Source: Arachnia propionica (GTDB taxonomy: Bacteria; Actinomycetota; Actinomycetes; Propionibacteriales; Propionibacteriaceae). Taken from it: DNA of 64,000 bases. Each line of letters opens with the position of its first letter. Position 1 is the first letter of the stretch. Under the pieces are notes generated by a model. The model saw nothing but the letters and a program-made list of their open reading frames with translations. It had not been told where the DNA came from and did no database searches. Positions 35,990 to 45,149 of this stretch are shown here, piece after piece. The DNA lies in NCBI RefSeq assembly GCF_037055325.1, contig NZ_CP146373.1, forward strand, positions 2,728,001 through 2,792,000, read 5' to 3'. Position numbers and translations under genes: made by a program.

Positions 35990-36597
35990 CCGCACCTTAG
36001 ACGAGTTGGATGATCTGACCGGCTGGCACCATGACCACACCCGCACGGCACTGCATGAGGCACTGGCCATCAAACCGACCCAGCCCCGCCAGCCTCGACC
36101 CCAGGTCAACGGTGATGAGCTACTGCCTACCCTGGTCCAGTACTAGGTATCGCTGCGGGCCCCAACTAACAAGATCCTGACCCCCTCCATACCCGCGCTA
36201 GTGCCGTCGCTGCGAACCGAGGGCGAGATCACCGTAACCGATACCAAACCGAGCTGCTCACCCACGACGGCGGCCTCGCGACGGGCAAGTACTACTTGCA
36301 CGTTGACCATGACCGACATCGCCACCGGCTGAACCATCAACCAGTCGGTGCCCAACCGGGCCCGCAAGTGGGCCGTAGAAACCATCGGCCATGCCACCGG
36401 GCAGTACCCCGTTCCCGGTCAAGGGTATCGACTCCGACAACGGCAGCGAGTTCATCAACCACCACCTGCTCCACTACTGCGAAACCCACAAGATCACCTT
36501 CACCCGCGGCCGTTCGGACAAGAAGAACGACGGCTGCTACGTCGAGCAGAAGAACTAGGCACGCGTGAGAGACCTAGACGGCTACTACCGCTACAAC
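35990..36597 (+). pseudogene. Decayed integrase-core transposase
   Basis: Pieces of a DDE (rve-type) transposase are readable in shifting frames with several stops: RTLDELDDLTGWHHDHTRTALHEAL near 36000, SVPNRARKWAVETIGHATGQYPVPGQG near 36340-36425, then DSDNGSEFINHHLLHYCETHKITFTRGRSDKKNDGCYVEQKN to 36557. The DNGSEF and final E motifs of the catalytic core are recognisable. It is inactive. Confidence 0.7.
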
Positions 36598-36645
36598 TGA
36601 ACCGTCCTGGGTTTGGTTCCGATCTAGTTGAAGGAGAATTGGAAC

Positions 36646-36960
36646 ATGCCTAAGAAGTAACAGTCCAGAGTTGCGTGAGTGCGCGGTCCGATTGGTTCTA
36701 GAACGTCAAGCGGTCGAGGGAGGTCCGCGTTCGCGTTCGATCCGGGTCATCGCCCCGCAGGTCGGCGTTGGCGAGGAGACCTTGCGGTTGTAGTGCAACC
36801 GATACGGCCCCGAGGCAGAACCAAGGCCTGTGGCCGAGTCCTTGGAGGAACAGAACAAGCGCCTCAAGCGCGAGCTTGCCGAAGCCCGCCGCGCCAATGA
36901 GATCCTCAAGGCTGCGTCGGCTATTTTCGCCAGACAACTCGACCGCCCCACGACGAGATG
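36646..36960 (+). pseudogene. IS3 orfA remnant
   Basis: Starts ATG CCT AAG AAG then TAA. Further pieces of an IS3 OrfA HTH and leucine-zipper region (VAESLEEQNKRLKRELAEARRANEILKAAS near 36830-36915) appear in another frame. Stops and frameshifts inactivate it. Confidence 0.7.
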
Positions 36961-37872
36961 ATCCGGTTCATCGACGAACACCGTGACCGTTTCGGGATCG
37001 AGGCCATCTGCCGTACTCTGCGTGCGACCACGTGTGGGTTCATCACCTCCCGCGCCTATCGGGCCACCAAGACCCGCCCCGCCTCGGTGCGGGCCCTACG
37101 AGACGAGGTCCTGCTACCTGAGATCAAACGGATCCACCAGGAGAACTACAGCGTCTACAGGGTACGGAAGATGCACCACGCGATGCTGCGTTCCGGCTGG
37201 CAGATCGGTCGTGACCAGCTCGCCCGCCTGATGAGGATCGCCGGCCTCCAGGGCGTACGCCGCGACCGGAAACCACGTACCACACACCCTGCCGAACACC
37301 CCGATACCCGCCTCGATCTCGTCGAACGCCAGTTCACCGCCGAACGCCCGAACCAGCTGTGGGTTGCCGACATCACCTACGTGCGTGTCCTGACGGGATT
37401 GTGTTACGTCGCGTTCATCACCGACGTCTGCACCCGCCACATCGTGGGCTGGGCCGTCTCGGCAAGCCTGCACACCACAGGACTACCACTGCTGGCTCTC
37501 GAGCACGCCCTGCTGAGCACAAGCACCAGCCGCGGCCATGAAGGCCTGATCCACCACAGCAACAAAAGCTCCCAGTACGTCAGCCTGGCATACTCGGAGG
37601 CACTCACCACCGCAGGAGTAACAGCCTCCGTGGGCACCGTGGGCGACTCCTACGACAACGCCCTAGCCGAAACCGTCAACGGGCTCTACAAGACCGAACT
37701 CATCCATTCCAAACACCTGTAGGAGCCCATCGAGGCCGTCGAACTGGCCACAATGGAGTGGGTCCACTGCTGGAACACAGCCCGCCTGCACGAAGCCCTG
37801 GACTACCACACCCCCACGGAAGTCGAAGTCGCCTACACTCACCACCAGGACCCAACACCCGTTGCACCCTAA
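36958..37872 (+). pseudogene. IS3 orfB transposase, inactivated
   Basis: Encodes an IS3/IS150-type DDE transposase: FIDEHRDRFGIEAICRTL, PNQLWVADITYVRV (first Asp) and GDSYDNALAETVNGLYKTE (Glu). The normal HHSDRGSQY motif is HHSNKSSQY here, so the second catalytic Asp is lost. A TAG at 37720-37722 cuts the frame before the remaining 50 codons (EPIEAVELATMEWVHCWNTARLHEALDYHTP). Confidence 0.85.
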
Positions 37873-38067
37873 CCCCAGAAAAACTCAGGACGCTTCACCC
37901 TCTTCGCGATAGCCGCCCGGTCCCGTAACGTCAACACACGCCGCACCAACAACCCCTCCCTGACAAGCACTGGTGCTACGGCCCTTTGACACCACCCTCG
38001 GGGCTCTTTCTCGGTATGCCGCACTGCGGTTTTCCTCTTCTTTGCGCGTGAGTGTCGGTACATCTGG

Positions 38068-39300
38068 TTAGACCTGCAAGAACTCACGGATGTAGGACCA
38101 GATCGCAGTCTGGGCGAGACCGTTAATGCGAGCGGAGCTGTCGACATTATTAGCAGGTACCCCGGCAACAAACATGGCGTGACCACGACCCGGTACGATT
38201 TGGTGCTCAACCTGGGCGCCTGTCTCGGCCTGCTGTATCGCCGCAATGATTTCCTTCCCCATCAGCGACGCCGGCCAGAGCGTGTCGCTTTCCTGTGAGA
38301 TAAGGAGCGTGCGCGCTTTGATGCGCTCAACAGGCAGCCGCGCAGCCGTGTTGGGGGGAGCTTCCTGGACGGCTCTATCGTGGAACTTTTGTAGCAGTGT
38401 CTTGTCCAGAGTTTCATAGAACTCGTCGTCGGCGTCGAAGTGCAAGAACGGCAGAGGCTCACCGTGGAACGTCCAGGAAGAACGTGCCGGCGGCTTCCCG
38501 TTTTCCCGCACAGACTCCCACGTGTAGAGGGTGGGCGATAATGCGATAAGTTCATTGACACTCGAATCATGACTTGCCCACGCGAGCGCAAACTCGGCTC
38601 CTTTGGACATGCCGATCACACTCGTCCCTTTGGGGTCAATCCCTGACTCATTGTGCAAGCGTCTAGCGGCGTCCTGTGCGTATTCAAGCGGGATGTGCTC
38701 GATGGCCTTAGGGAGCCCATACTCTGCCCGCCAATCGAAGTAAGGTAATGCGAGCGCTGGCCTTCCTCGTGATGCGATGAGTGCTGCAATCTGGTTGCAC
38801 CAGTCGAATCCTCCCCAAGCACCTGGAAGGACGATGACGGCGCGGCTGTTACGTATATGAGTAGGCTTGTAGAGATTCGCTGTGGTCGTATTGGTACGCC
38901 ATTCGTGTCGAATAACGTCCGCGGTTGTGAAAGTTCGCACGAACTCGGTTGATGCGAGTGGGGCTCCTGTCGCGGGATCGCGCACGTTGATCAGAATGGT
39001 GAGTGGGTGCAGCGTGAACGAGATCTGATTCGTCCATCGGGCTGGTTCGTCAGGAGTGAGCTGATGAACAAGACCATGGGGGTCGTACCCGAGGCCGTCA
39101 TCGGCTTGTGAGGCCTGAGTGAGATCGATGCGGCCTGAGCTATCCGCGTGCACTTCGAGCGTACGAGACCATCGCCGTTGTTCGTGATCATTCGTCGAAA
39201 TCTCCACCGACAACGGCTGGTTGGGTGCGGCCCCTTGAAGGATAGCGGTGATGGGCTCGTCAACAAGGCCGTGAGGGGCGTGCGGGGCAAAGTTTACCAT
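38068..39300 (-). CDS. BAAT/acyl-CoA thioesterase-type hydrolase, last gene of the RiPP cluster
   Basis: Two-domain protein of 410 residues like bile-acid-CoA:amino acid N-acyltransferase and acyl-CoA thioesterases. The N-terminal beta domain (residues ~10-120, DEPITAILQGAAPNQPLSVEIST) precedes an alpha/beta hydrolase domain. That domain has VIVLPGAWGGFDW, nucleophile elbow VIGMSKGAEFAL (Ser), LLISQESDTLWPASL (Asp region) and PGRGHAMF (His). It lies 22 nt after the CPBP-like gene on the same strand, so it is likely in the operon. In a RiPP context it could acylate, hydrolyse or detoxify the product; that is inference. Confidence 0.82.
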   Translation of the reverse strand: MVNFAPHAPHGLVDEPITAILQGAAPNQPLSVEISTNDHEQRRWSRTLEVHADSSGRIDLTQASQADDGLGYDPHGLVHQLTPDEPARWTNQISFTLHPLTILINVRDPATGAPLASTEFVRTFTTADVIRHEWRTNTTTANLYKPTHIRNSRAVIVLPGAWGGFDWCNQIAALIASRGRPALALPYFDWRAEYGLPKAIEHIPLEYAQDAARRLHNESGIDPKGTSVIGMSKGAEFALAWASHDSSVNELIALSPTLYTWESVRENGKPPARSSWTFHGEPLPFLHFDADDEFYETLDKTLLQKFHDRAVQEAPPNTAARLPVERIKARTLLISQESDTLWPASLMGKEIIAAIQQAETGAQVEHQIVPGRGHAMFVAGVPANNVDSSARINGLAQTAIWSYIREFLQV

Positions 39301-39322
39301 AACAGAGGATTTTCTTTGACTT

Positions 39323-39955
39323 CTATAGGCGTTTTAGGACGAGGTATATAGTGGCAGCAGCGGTCACCACGGCGGGCAGGCTGCCGTTCATGACAAAGAC
39401 GAGAGCATGCACCAACCCGATGAGGGCGTTTTGAAACACGGCGAAGAGCGAGTGAAACCATGGTGCTCTCGGCGATATCACGAGAAATATTCCAAGTGCG
39501 ATGCTGACCCCGACACCTAGCAGCGGGTGGATGGGTGTCAGGCCGGTTTGAACTGCGCGCAGAAGAAGCTCCTGCCCCGTGACCACTACGAGGGCCAACA
39601 GAGTGCCGAGTTCGCCCTGCTGAAAGCGGCGCTGAGCGATGGTGAATGGGAGCGATGCTCCCTGGTAGGCGGCCCAGACCCATCCCGCAGTCCTCCTGGG
39701 GATCCGCGTTCCTCCCCAGCAGCGTGAGGCGGAAATCGTGCGGCCGAGCCATAGATACCCGTTGAGGAAAATCGTTGCCTCTGCGAGACCAAGACACAGA
39801 CCGGTAAGGACGGCTTCCGGCACAGAGACAGTCGACTGAGGCCAACCTACCGTAATTGACAGCGCAAGCCCGCCGATGAGGCCAACGCAGGCCACCGCGT
39901 ATGCTCGCCCGGATTCCCAGAGTAGCTGGCGACCGGACGTGTCTACGGTGGTCAT
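39323..39955 (-). CDS. CPBP-like membrane protein with degenerate motifs (210 aa)
   Basis: Six or so membrane segments. It resembles CPBP (Abi) intramembrane proteases but the first motif is GQELLLRA instead of EExxxR, so the catalytic Glu pair is reduced to one. LVHALVF could be the His motif. It overlaps the upstream intact CPBP gene by 4 nt. It may be a partner of that protease or an immunity protein. Confidence 0.65.
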   Translation of the reverse strand: MTTVDTSGRQLLWESGRAYAVACVGLIGGLALSITVGWPQSTVSVPEAVLTGLCLGLAEATIFLNGYLWLGRTISASRCWGGTRIPRRTAGWVWAAYQGASLPFTIAQRRFQQGELGTLLALVVVTGQELLLRAVQTGLTPIHPLLGVGVSIALGIFLVISPRAPWFHSLFAVFQNALIGLVHALVFVMNGSLPAVVTAAATIYLVLKRL

Positions 39956-40686
39956 CCGACCTCCTTCTGCGTTTCAACTGCCCGCATCCAACGCTGGTTC
40001 TGTGCCCACGAAAAGACGTTGATCACCAGATGGCCCACAATGGCAGGAAGCAGCGACCCAGTGAGCAGTGTGGCCCCTGTCAGCACGATGGCATATGTTG
40101 TCTTGAGGATAATCTGGTGCGTGCCGAAAGCATCATGTGATAGTCCGAAAAGCACCGCGGACACAACCAACAGCGAGATCGAAGTTGCCGGCACCCCAAT
40201 CCTGAGCGCCGCAAAGCTGACAATACCTCGATAGAGAATCTCCTCAAGGATCGCAACGAGACAGAGCTCCGGCAACGCCCATGGACGGGCGATGGCCAAC
40301 TTCTGCGGACTAGACCATTGGCAATAAATCTGGGCGATTCCGCCGGCTCTGGCAACCGGCGGATCGGTGTGTAGGCGCTCGTCAACGCTATTCGCCTTCC
40401 TCGCCGGTCGAGTCATTGGGTGCACGTACCGTGTCAGAGAGCACTCAGCTAGGACGAAGAGCCCTCCGAGCCCTAAGCCGATCAGCGCATGGACAGCGAC
40501 AGAGATGAACTCGTCGGGCACTAGGCGAATCGTGGCTCCAGCAACGATGCCTCCGAGGGCGATGGGCGTCATCGTGACAATGAAGACTACGCCGGGCCGC
40601 ACCAGCCGCCCTCGGCTGACGCACCAAGCGAGAACGTGCGCGCTTAGCGGTCGACCTGCCAAAGCAAGGGCTGTCAGAGCAATCAC
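39952..40686 (-). CDS. CPBP-family intramembrane metalloprotease
   Basis: Membrane protease with all three CPBP motifs: EEILYRG (residues ~165-171), FGLSHDAFG and HLVINVF. CPBP proteins accompany many bacteriocin clusters (SagE in streptolysin S) as leader peptidases or immunity proteins. It starts 16 nt after the YcaO gene ends and overlaps the next gene by 4 nt. The length of 244 residues is typical. Leader cleavage of the precursor at 45150 is the most likely job. Confidence 0.85.
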   Translation of the reverse strand: MIALTALALAGRPLSAHVLAWCVSRGRLVRPGVVFIVTMTPIALGGIVAGATIRLVPDEFISVAVHALIGLGLGGLFVLAECSLTRYVHPMTRPARKANSVDERLHTDPPVARAGGIAQIYCQWSSPQKLAIARPWALPELCLVAILEEILYRGIVSFAALRIGVPATSISLLVVSAVLFGLSHDAFGTHQIILKTTYAIVLTGATLLTGSLLPAIVGHLVINVFSWAQNQRWMRAVETQKEVG

Positions 40687-40701
40687 TCCTGCCTTCCAGC
40701 C

Positions 40702-42078
40702 TTATGCGTAGGGATGCGGAAGCATAGTTTCCGCGACCGGCCCATACGCCTGGAAGCGTGGGTGATTTAGCGGCGGGGCACTCGGCAAACACAGGCTCAT
40801 GGTGTCGGGAGACCAGACTCGAGGTACGTAGAAACCTAGCCTGCGAGCTTCAGGCGTGGTGCAGTCGGAGAACACGAGCTCTGCGCCGAGGCGTCTGTAG
40901 CCGTCGATCACTGCATCGATCTCAGAGCGAACGTCCAGCGCTCCATCAGCAGGTAGGTCATCGGCATCGATAGTTTGGTCTTCGGGGAACTTCTCATCGA
41001 GGATAGAGGCGCCATCAGGTCGCGCATAGTGGGCGACGTTAGCGTCGAGATCGAACATCTGTGTGATGTCCGTCGTGCGCGCGCCAACGGCGCCATCCAC
41101 AAGCTCGGGAGATATTCGCAACATCTTCGACAATTGGACCCCTGCTGCGGATTCGAGGAATGCCTTATAAAGCGATTCTTCGAGACTGGAGGCGATACCT
41201 AACCCAAGGTTATGTCCCCTTCCCGACCCCCGGCGGCAGCGCATCACACACGCAGTGACGTGAACGTTGAAGCCCGGCAATTCGAGGTAATGGAAGGTGG
41301 GTGTCACTTGCGAGCCAGCCAGATGCCGTTCAAGCAGCGCTTTAAGTGCCGTGGTGCGTTGACTGAAACGCACTCGGGGCGCAACACGGTCGGTGTACCA
41401 GTGACCCATCGCTGCGTCTCCGTGAATCAGTTCGTAGAGCGCCGAGCGGATCGCGAGTTCGGGCGAGGTGTGGGCCGCACTACCAGTCGTGACGGCAGAG
41501 TTTAGCCACGGCTCGCCCTCACGTTTACGGAGCTGGTACCCGATGTAGAGCAACTGTGCTGGCGCCCACCGTTTCTCGCCAGTGATAAGGGAACGAGTCG
41601 GTGTCCATGTTATGGGGGAATCCGGTTCGAGCGGGGAGTAGGCAAACTTCTCCTGCGTGTACTGTTCGTCGCGGAACGGGCGCGCGAAGGGCCCGACAAG
41701 AGTGGACCTGCCTGCTAAAGTCATCGAGGCCTGTGTTTCGAAGATGCTCTCGTAGTCGGCAGTAAGCGGTTTGACGACTTGGGCATAGCGTTCGACTGTC
41801 TCGCCCACGCTACGAATCAGGGCTTCTTCAGTATAAATACCGCATCCACCAATATGATAGGTGAGACCACTCTTGCGTCCAAGGAGGCACTCAACACCGG
41901 TCAGCTGTGCGCCGGAGACGATGATCCGTGGTTCGTCGCGGCCACGCATCATGAAACCCAGAGTGCGGCTGAGTCCGGTAAGTGGGCTGATGATTCGGCG
42001 AGCCAAACGGTCGAAGTCGGGTTTCAGCCGCGGGTGATGGTCCGTTGAGGACAGGTTGATGCTACTTGAAGTAGTCAT
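40702..42078 (-). CDS. YcaO cyclodehydratase of a TOMM RiPP cluster
   Basis: ATP-dependent enzyme that phosphorylates backbone amides and cyclises Cys/Ser/Thr to azolines. The 458 residues contain YcaO family stretches: GCGIYTEEALIRSVGETVERYA (ATP-site Glu residues), TTGSAAHTSPELAIRSALYELIHGDA, LGLGIASSLEESLYKAFLESA. The Pro-rich C-terminus (PPLNHPRFQAYGPVAETMLPHPYA) is characteristic of azoline-forming members. ATG overlaps the stop of the RRE gene by 4 nt, as expected for partner proteins of one complex. Confidence 0.92.
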   Translation of the reverse strand: MTTSSSINLSSTDHHPRLKPDFDRLARRIISPLTGLSRTLGFMMRGRDEPRIIVSGAQLTGVECLLGRKSGLTYHIGGCGIYTEEALIRSVGETVERYAQVVKPLTADYESIFETQASMTLAGRSTLVGPFARPFRDEQYTQEKFAYSPLEPDSPITWTPTRSLITGEKRWAPAQLLYIGYQLRKREGEPWLNSAVTTGSAAHTSPELAIRSALYELIHGDAAMGHWYTDRVAPRVRFSQRTTALKALLERHLAGSQVTPTFHYLELPGFNVHVTACVMRCRRGSGRGHNLGLGIASSLEESLYKAFLESAAGVQLSKMLRISPELVDGAVGARTTDITQMFDLDANVAHYARPDGASILDEKFPEDQTIDADDLPADGALDVRSEIDAVIDGYRRLGAELVFSDCTTPEARRLGFYVPRVWSPDTMSLCLPSAPPLNHPRFQAYGPVAETMLPHPYA

Positions 42079-43121
42079 TCCGCGATCTCCTCCAGTGTCC
42101 GTGTCCCGAAGTACAGCTCGAAGTCATCACGTTCTGCCACCGACATACCTACAGTACTATCAGGCAGTGGAAGGATTTCGTGAACAGCGAACTCTGAGGT
42201 TGGGGCAAAGAATGAGTAGGCGTGAAACATGGTTCCTGCCGTGCCTGTAGTCACCCATGAAACCGCTTCGGACAAGAGATGGGCAGAGAGAAGCTGAGCG
42301 AGCACCGGCTGCACCTCGAACGTCTTGTCCTGACTGACGCGGCCTTGCGCGAGAGCCTTCTTATAAGACTGATACGAGGAGCTTTCGCGAAGGTTCATCA
42401 GCATACGTGTTTCATAGGCGTCCCAAGATGGCGTGCGCCTCGGCACGGTCGTCGGACCCACGAGGACGAACGGGCCGTCAACGACACCATAGAGCCAAGG
42501 CACCTCAAAGTAGTCCATGATTCGATCCACGATTCTAGCCCTCACTGGATCAGCTACCGCCTCAGTGTAAATGACGAAGCTACCGCGCAGACTCTCGAAC
42601 CGCTGCATCTGGCGATGAAATTCCAAACCATCTTCCAACCAAACTGCATCGGCGTGGGTCAACGATGCCAAGGGGTGGCCCTCATTGGCGAGCGTAATCT
42701 CTAGTTCTGGCATTGTTTGCGCCAGCCCCATCTGCAAAGATTCAGAAATCTCGGCGGGGCCGACGATAACCACAGATTCGAAGTGTTTACGAAGAGGGGA
42801 ACGTCGACCTTGAATCAAGTCAACGTACTGGTCGAGGTAGTTATCTGCCTCCGCAGAGACAATTTCCTTCCCCTCGAGATACTCAACTACCGCGCAAACG
42901 TCCTCGCTCTCCTGACAGGTTTCCTTCGCAATCTGTTCAATAGTGTGCTCGCCGTCGAGTAATGCGATGGTGGACGCAAGCTTGCCTGACTCTGATTCGT
43001 CGCTCAGCGTCGTAGATGTCGGGTTCCATACTCCATAACGGAACTCCACGCGGTTGACATCATGCACAACGACTGAGTAGCGATTCTTCACACTATAAAG
43101 GCTATTCTTCTGCACGCTCAC
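42075..43121 (-). CDS. RRE-containing E1-like partner protein of the YcaO cyclodehydratase
   Basis: TOMM leader-peptide-binding protein (cyclodehydratase C protein). Residues ~10-85 form an RRE winged helix (VEFRYGVWNP ... STIALLDGEHTIEQIAKETCQESEDVCAVVEYLEGKEIVSA). The remainder is a ThiF/E1-like domain without a zinc tetrad that I can see. It presents the precursor to YcaO. The native start is GTG 43121 (GGAAGGA seven bases upstream). A longer frame from 43154 begins inside the inserted IS and is an artefact. 348 residues. Confidence 0.88.
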   Translation of the reverse strand: MSVQKNSLYSVKNRYSVVVHDVNRVEFRYGVWNPTSTTLSDESESGKLASTIALLDGEHTIEQIAKETCQESEDVCAVVEYLEGKEIVSAEADNYLDQYVDLIQGRRSPLRKHFESVVIVGPAEISESLQMGLAQTMPELEITLANEGHPLASLTHADAVWLEDGLEFHRQMQRFESLRGSFVIYTEAVADPVRARIVDRIMDYFEVPWLYGVVDGPFVLVGPTTVPRRTPSWDAYETRMLMNLRESSSYQSYKKALAQGRVSQDKTFEVQPVLAQLLSAHLLSEAVSWVTTGTAGTMFHAYSFFAPTSEFAVHEILPLPDSTVGMSVAERDDFELYFGTRTLEEIAE

Positions 43122-43141
43122 GAGATGTTCCTTCCAACAAT

Positions 43142-44044
43142 GAGGCTTATTCATGGGGTGTAGGCGAAGACGAGTCCCGTGACGGCTTGTATTGTGGTTT
43201 CGAAGGTGTTGTAAGGGCGACGGTAATCGGTGTGCAGGACACGCCAGGTTTTGAGGTTCGCGATGACACGTTCGATGAGGTAGCGGACGCGGTTGATGGT
43301 CGTGTTGTTTCTTTTATCGGTGTCGGTGAGTTCACCATGGGCGGGTTTCCGGGCGGGGGTGATCATTCCCAATCCGATGTAGCCCTTGTCCCCGATATGA
43401 TTGTGAGCATTGAGGGTTGTGAGGAATCCGGATTCTGTGATGGCCTTTGCATCATGCACACTACCTGGCAGGGGTGGGGAGATCCAGGCGAGCTGTCCGG
43501 TCAGGGTGCAGGCCACTTGCAGGTTCACCCCCGTCGTGTGGTGTTTGCCTGAGTACAGTTCGGGACGGTCGTGCCACGACCAGCAGGGCGCCAGAGTACC
43601 GTCGATGATGTACTGGCGGTCTGGGTCGAGGTCCCCCGTGCCGGGCACCCAGGCTTGGAGGGCCTCGGCGATCAAGGGAGTGTAGACCGCCACTACTCTC
43701 GAGATGGTGGCTTGGGAAACCGTGTGGATGTCGGCCAGTAACTCTTGGGTGAGGTTGTGTCTGAGTGTTAACACAGTGATTTGGATACAGCGGAACAAGC
43801 CTAGGGCACGGGATCCTGCTACAGGAAGGTTTCCGGAACGGGATGTGTGGATCAGTTCACACAGGTCAAGGATCTGATCACGCTCAAGGATCGTGGTAGT
43901 ATTCACGGCAGCGGCTTGTCTTTCATCTGAGAGTCTTTGTAGTAGAACACTTTGAATTGTCTCAGATCGGGCAAGCCGCCCCCACATCCCCCTCGGATAA
44001 AGCGTTAGTTGGAGAAAGCCAAAACACCCCTATGAATAAGCCTC
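43142..44044 (-). mobile_element. IS5-family insertion sequence, intact
   Basis: A 903-bp element with 13-bp inverted repeats GAGGCTTATTCAT and a 3-bp target duplication AAT (43139-43141 and 44045-44047). It carries one transposase gene in the direction of the RiPP operon. Relatives in the window are the remnant at 32993 and the two MITEs, all sharing the same end sequence. Confidence 0.88.
43151..43987 (-). CDS. IS5-family DDE transposase
   Basis: A 278-residue transposase of the DDE_Tnp_4/HARBI-like type. An N-terminal HTH-containing part (LTQELLADIHTVSQATISRVVAVYTPLIAEAL) precedes the catalytic core. That core holds YIIDGTLAPCW (first Asp), GSVHDAKAITESGFL (second Asp region), HIGDKGYIGLG and VRYLIERVIANLKTWRVL (Glu). 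The frame is complete, so the element may still be active and could supply transposase to the MITEs. Confidence 0.88.
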   Translation of the reverse strand: MWGRLARSETIQSVLLQRLSDERQAAAVNTTTILERDQILDLCELIHTSRSGNLPVAGSRALGLFRCIQITVLTLRHNLTQELLADIHTVSQATISRVVAVYTPLIAEALQAWVPGTGDLDPDRQYIIDGTLAPCWSWHDRPELYSGKHHTTGVNLQVACTLTGQLAWISPPLPGSVHDAKAITESGFLTTLNAHNHIGDKGYIGLGMITPARKPAHGELTDTDKRNNTTINRVRYLIERVIANLKTWRVLHTDYRRPYNTFETTIQAVTGLVFAYTP

Positions 44045-45007
44045 AATGACTGAATGAATGTAGGTTTCGAATAGCCCGTCGATTCCCAGAAGGTCATGCA
44101 CCTCGTCATCACACAGGCTTCCGCACTCCACTGCTCCCAGGTTGAGCGCAGATGCAGCCAATTCCATCAACGCGGCGATGTGACCGGCTTCGACGAATAG
44201 AAATCGCAGTCCTCGGGCTCCGTACTTCCGCATCGACCGCCACGGTCTACCGGCAAGGATGAAGACGACCGAGGACCGCGACATGTGCTCCTGGTCAGGC
44301 GGGGAAATACAGGTATCAACAATTTTTGTCGCATCGGCGGCATTGGGAGTGCGTATCAACGCATGACGTCGTTTGTCGTACCGGTGCACGACAGGGCAAA
44401 GCCCTTCGACCCGCAGGGGTAACACGTACGCGTCGAGCGGTCGCAGGCCCCCACCGTTCGCTGCTGCATAGAGCGGAAATTGAACTTCATCGCCACTGCT
44501 GAGTTCTACACGAGCCCGCCCCGTTTCAGCGAGGCTATGCCCAATGATATCGGTGAGTTGTTGTAAAGAAATCGCTTCTGATTCGAACGAACGGCGGCTA
44601 CGTCGTCCCATGATAGTCTCACCAAGACCAGCGTCGATAGTTCGTGGAATCGGAAGAGGGATTACGTCATCGGGGTGTGCGTCTTCCTGACCAATGAGCG
44701 AGACGGTCCGCAGGCCTTCATCGCTGAAGTAGGGGCGCGTGGAGACCTGAACTCTCACGTCACCTCGCGCCAAACGGGAAGCAAGGAGGTACTGTTCTGC
44801 GATTCGACTACTGGGCCCTTGCCCCAAGGTTCTGTGTGTCAGTTCGGATGAACGCAACCCGGTTGACCGGATGGACGGCTGCCAAGTTTTATATCCATTA
44901 TTGATGGCGAGATGCCTCAGCTCGGATGAGGACAGCAGGAAACCACTTTCTACTTCCTCGGCACCTAGTGGTTTGTGGTTGATTTTTCGAGCAGGTCGAT
45001 CCGACAC
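44030..45007 (-). CDS. SagB-type dehydrogenase of the RiPP cluster, C-terminus altered by IS
   Basis: FMN-dependent nitroreductase-fold enzyme that oxidises azolines to azoles. Residues ~120-325 carry the domain: GRRSRRSFESEAISLQQLTDII, YAAANGGGLRPLDAYVLPLRV, FLFVEAGHIAALMELAASALNLGAVECGSL. The GTG at 45007 has AGGAGG upstream. The last codons (EAYS) come from the IS end. Without the IS the frame would continue VGRNIS and stop in a GTGA overlap with the RRE gene. Only the extreme C-terminus is changed, so activity may persist. 325 residues. Confidence 0.87.
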   Translation of the reverse strand: MSDRPARKINHKPLGAEEVESGFLLSSSELRHLAINNGYKTWQPSIRSTGLRSSELTHRTLGQGPSSRIAEQYLLASRLARGDVRVQVSTRPYFSDEGLRTVSLIGQEDAHPDDVIPLPIPRTIDAGLGETIMGRRSRRSFESEAISLQQLTDIIGHSLAETGRARVELSSGDEVQFPLYAAANGGGLRPLDAYVLPLRVEGLCPVVHRYDKRRHALIRTPNAADATKIVDTCISPPDQEHMSRSSVVFILAGRPWRSMRKYGARGLRFLFVEAGHIAALMELAASALNLGAVECGSLCDDEVHDLLGIDGLFETYIHSVIEAYS

Positions 45008-45149
45008 ATGTCCTCCTCATATGTTCTTTTTCAAACTTCAGCAACACGTCTGCCGGGCGGAGTCGACCTCCGGGCGTTAATGGCGCACCCAGAGGCCAAC
45101 TACGTTAACCCGCTTGCAGAGTCGCGAGCCGGTCAATGGCGACGTCGAC

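Larger units (their letters stand above)
36598..37897 (+). mobile_element. IS3-family insertion sequence, decayed
   Basis: Left end TGAACCGTCCTGGGTTT (36598-36614) and right end AAACTCAGGACGCTTCA (37881-37897) are imperfect inverted repeats of about 17 bp. The ~1.3 kb between them holds orfA and orfB remnants. Both genes are broken (see separate entries). Confidence 0.8.

Noticed and set aside
42075-43154. ATG at 43154 as the start of the RRE/E1-like gene
   Set aside because: That ATG lies inside the IS end; the native GTG at 43121 has its own ribosome site and restores the ancestral overlap with sagB.
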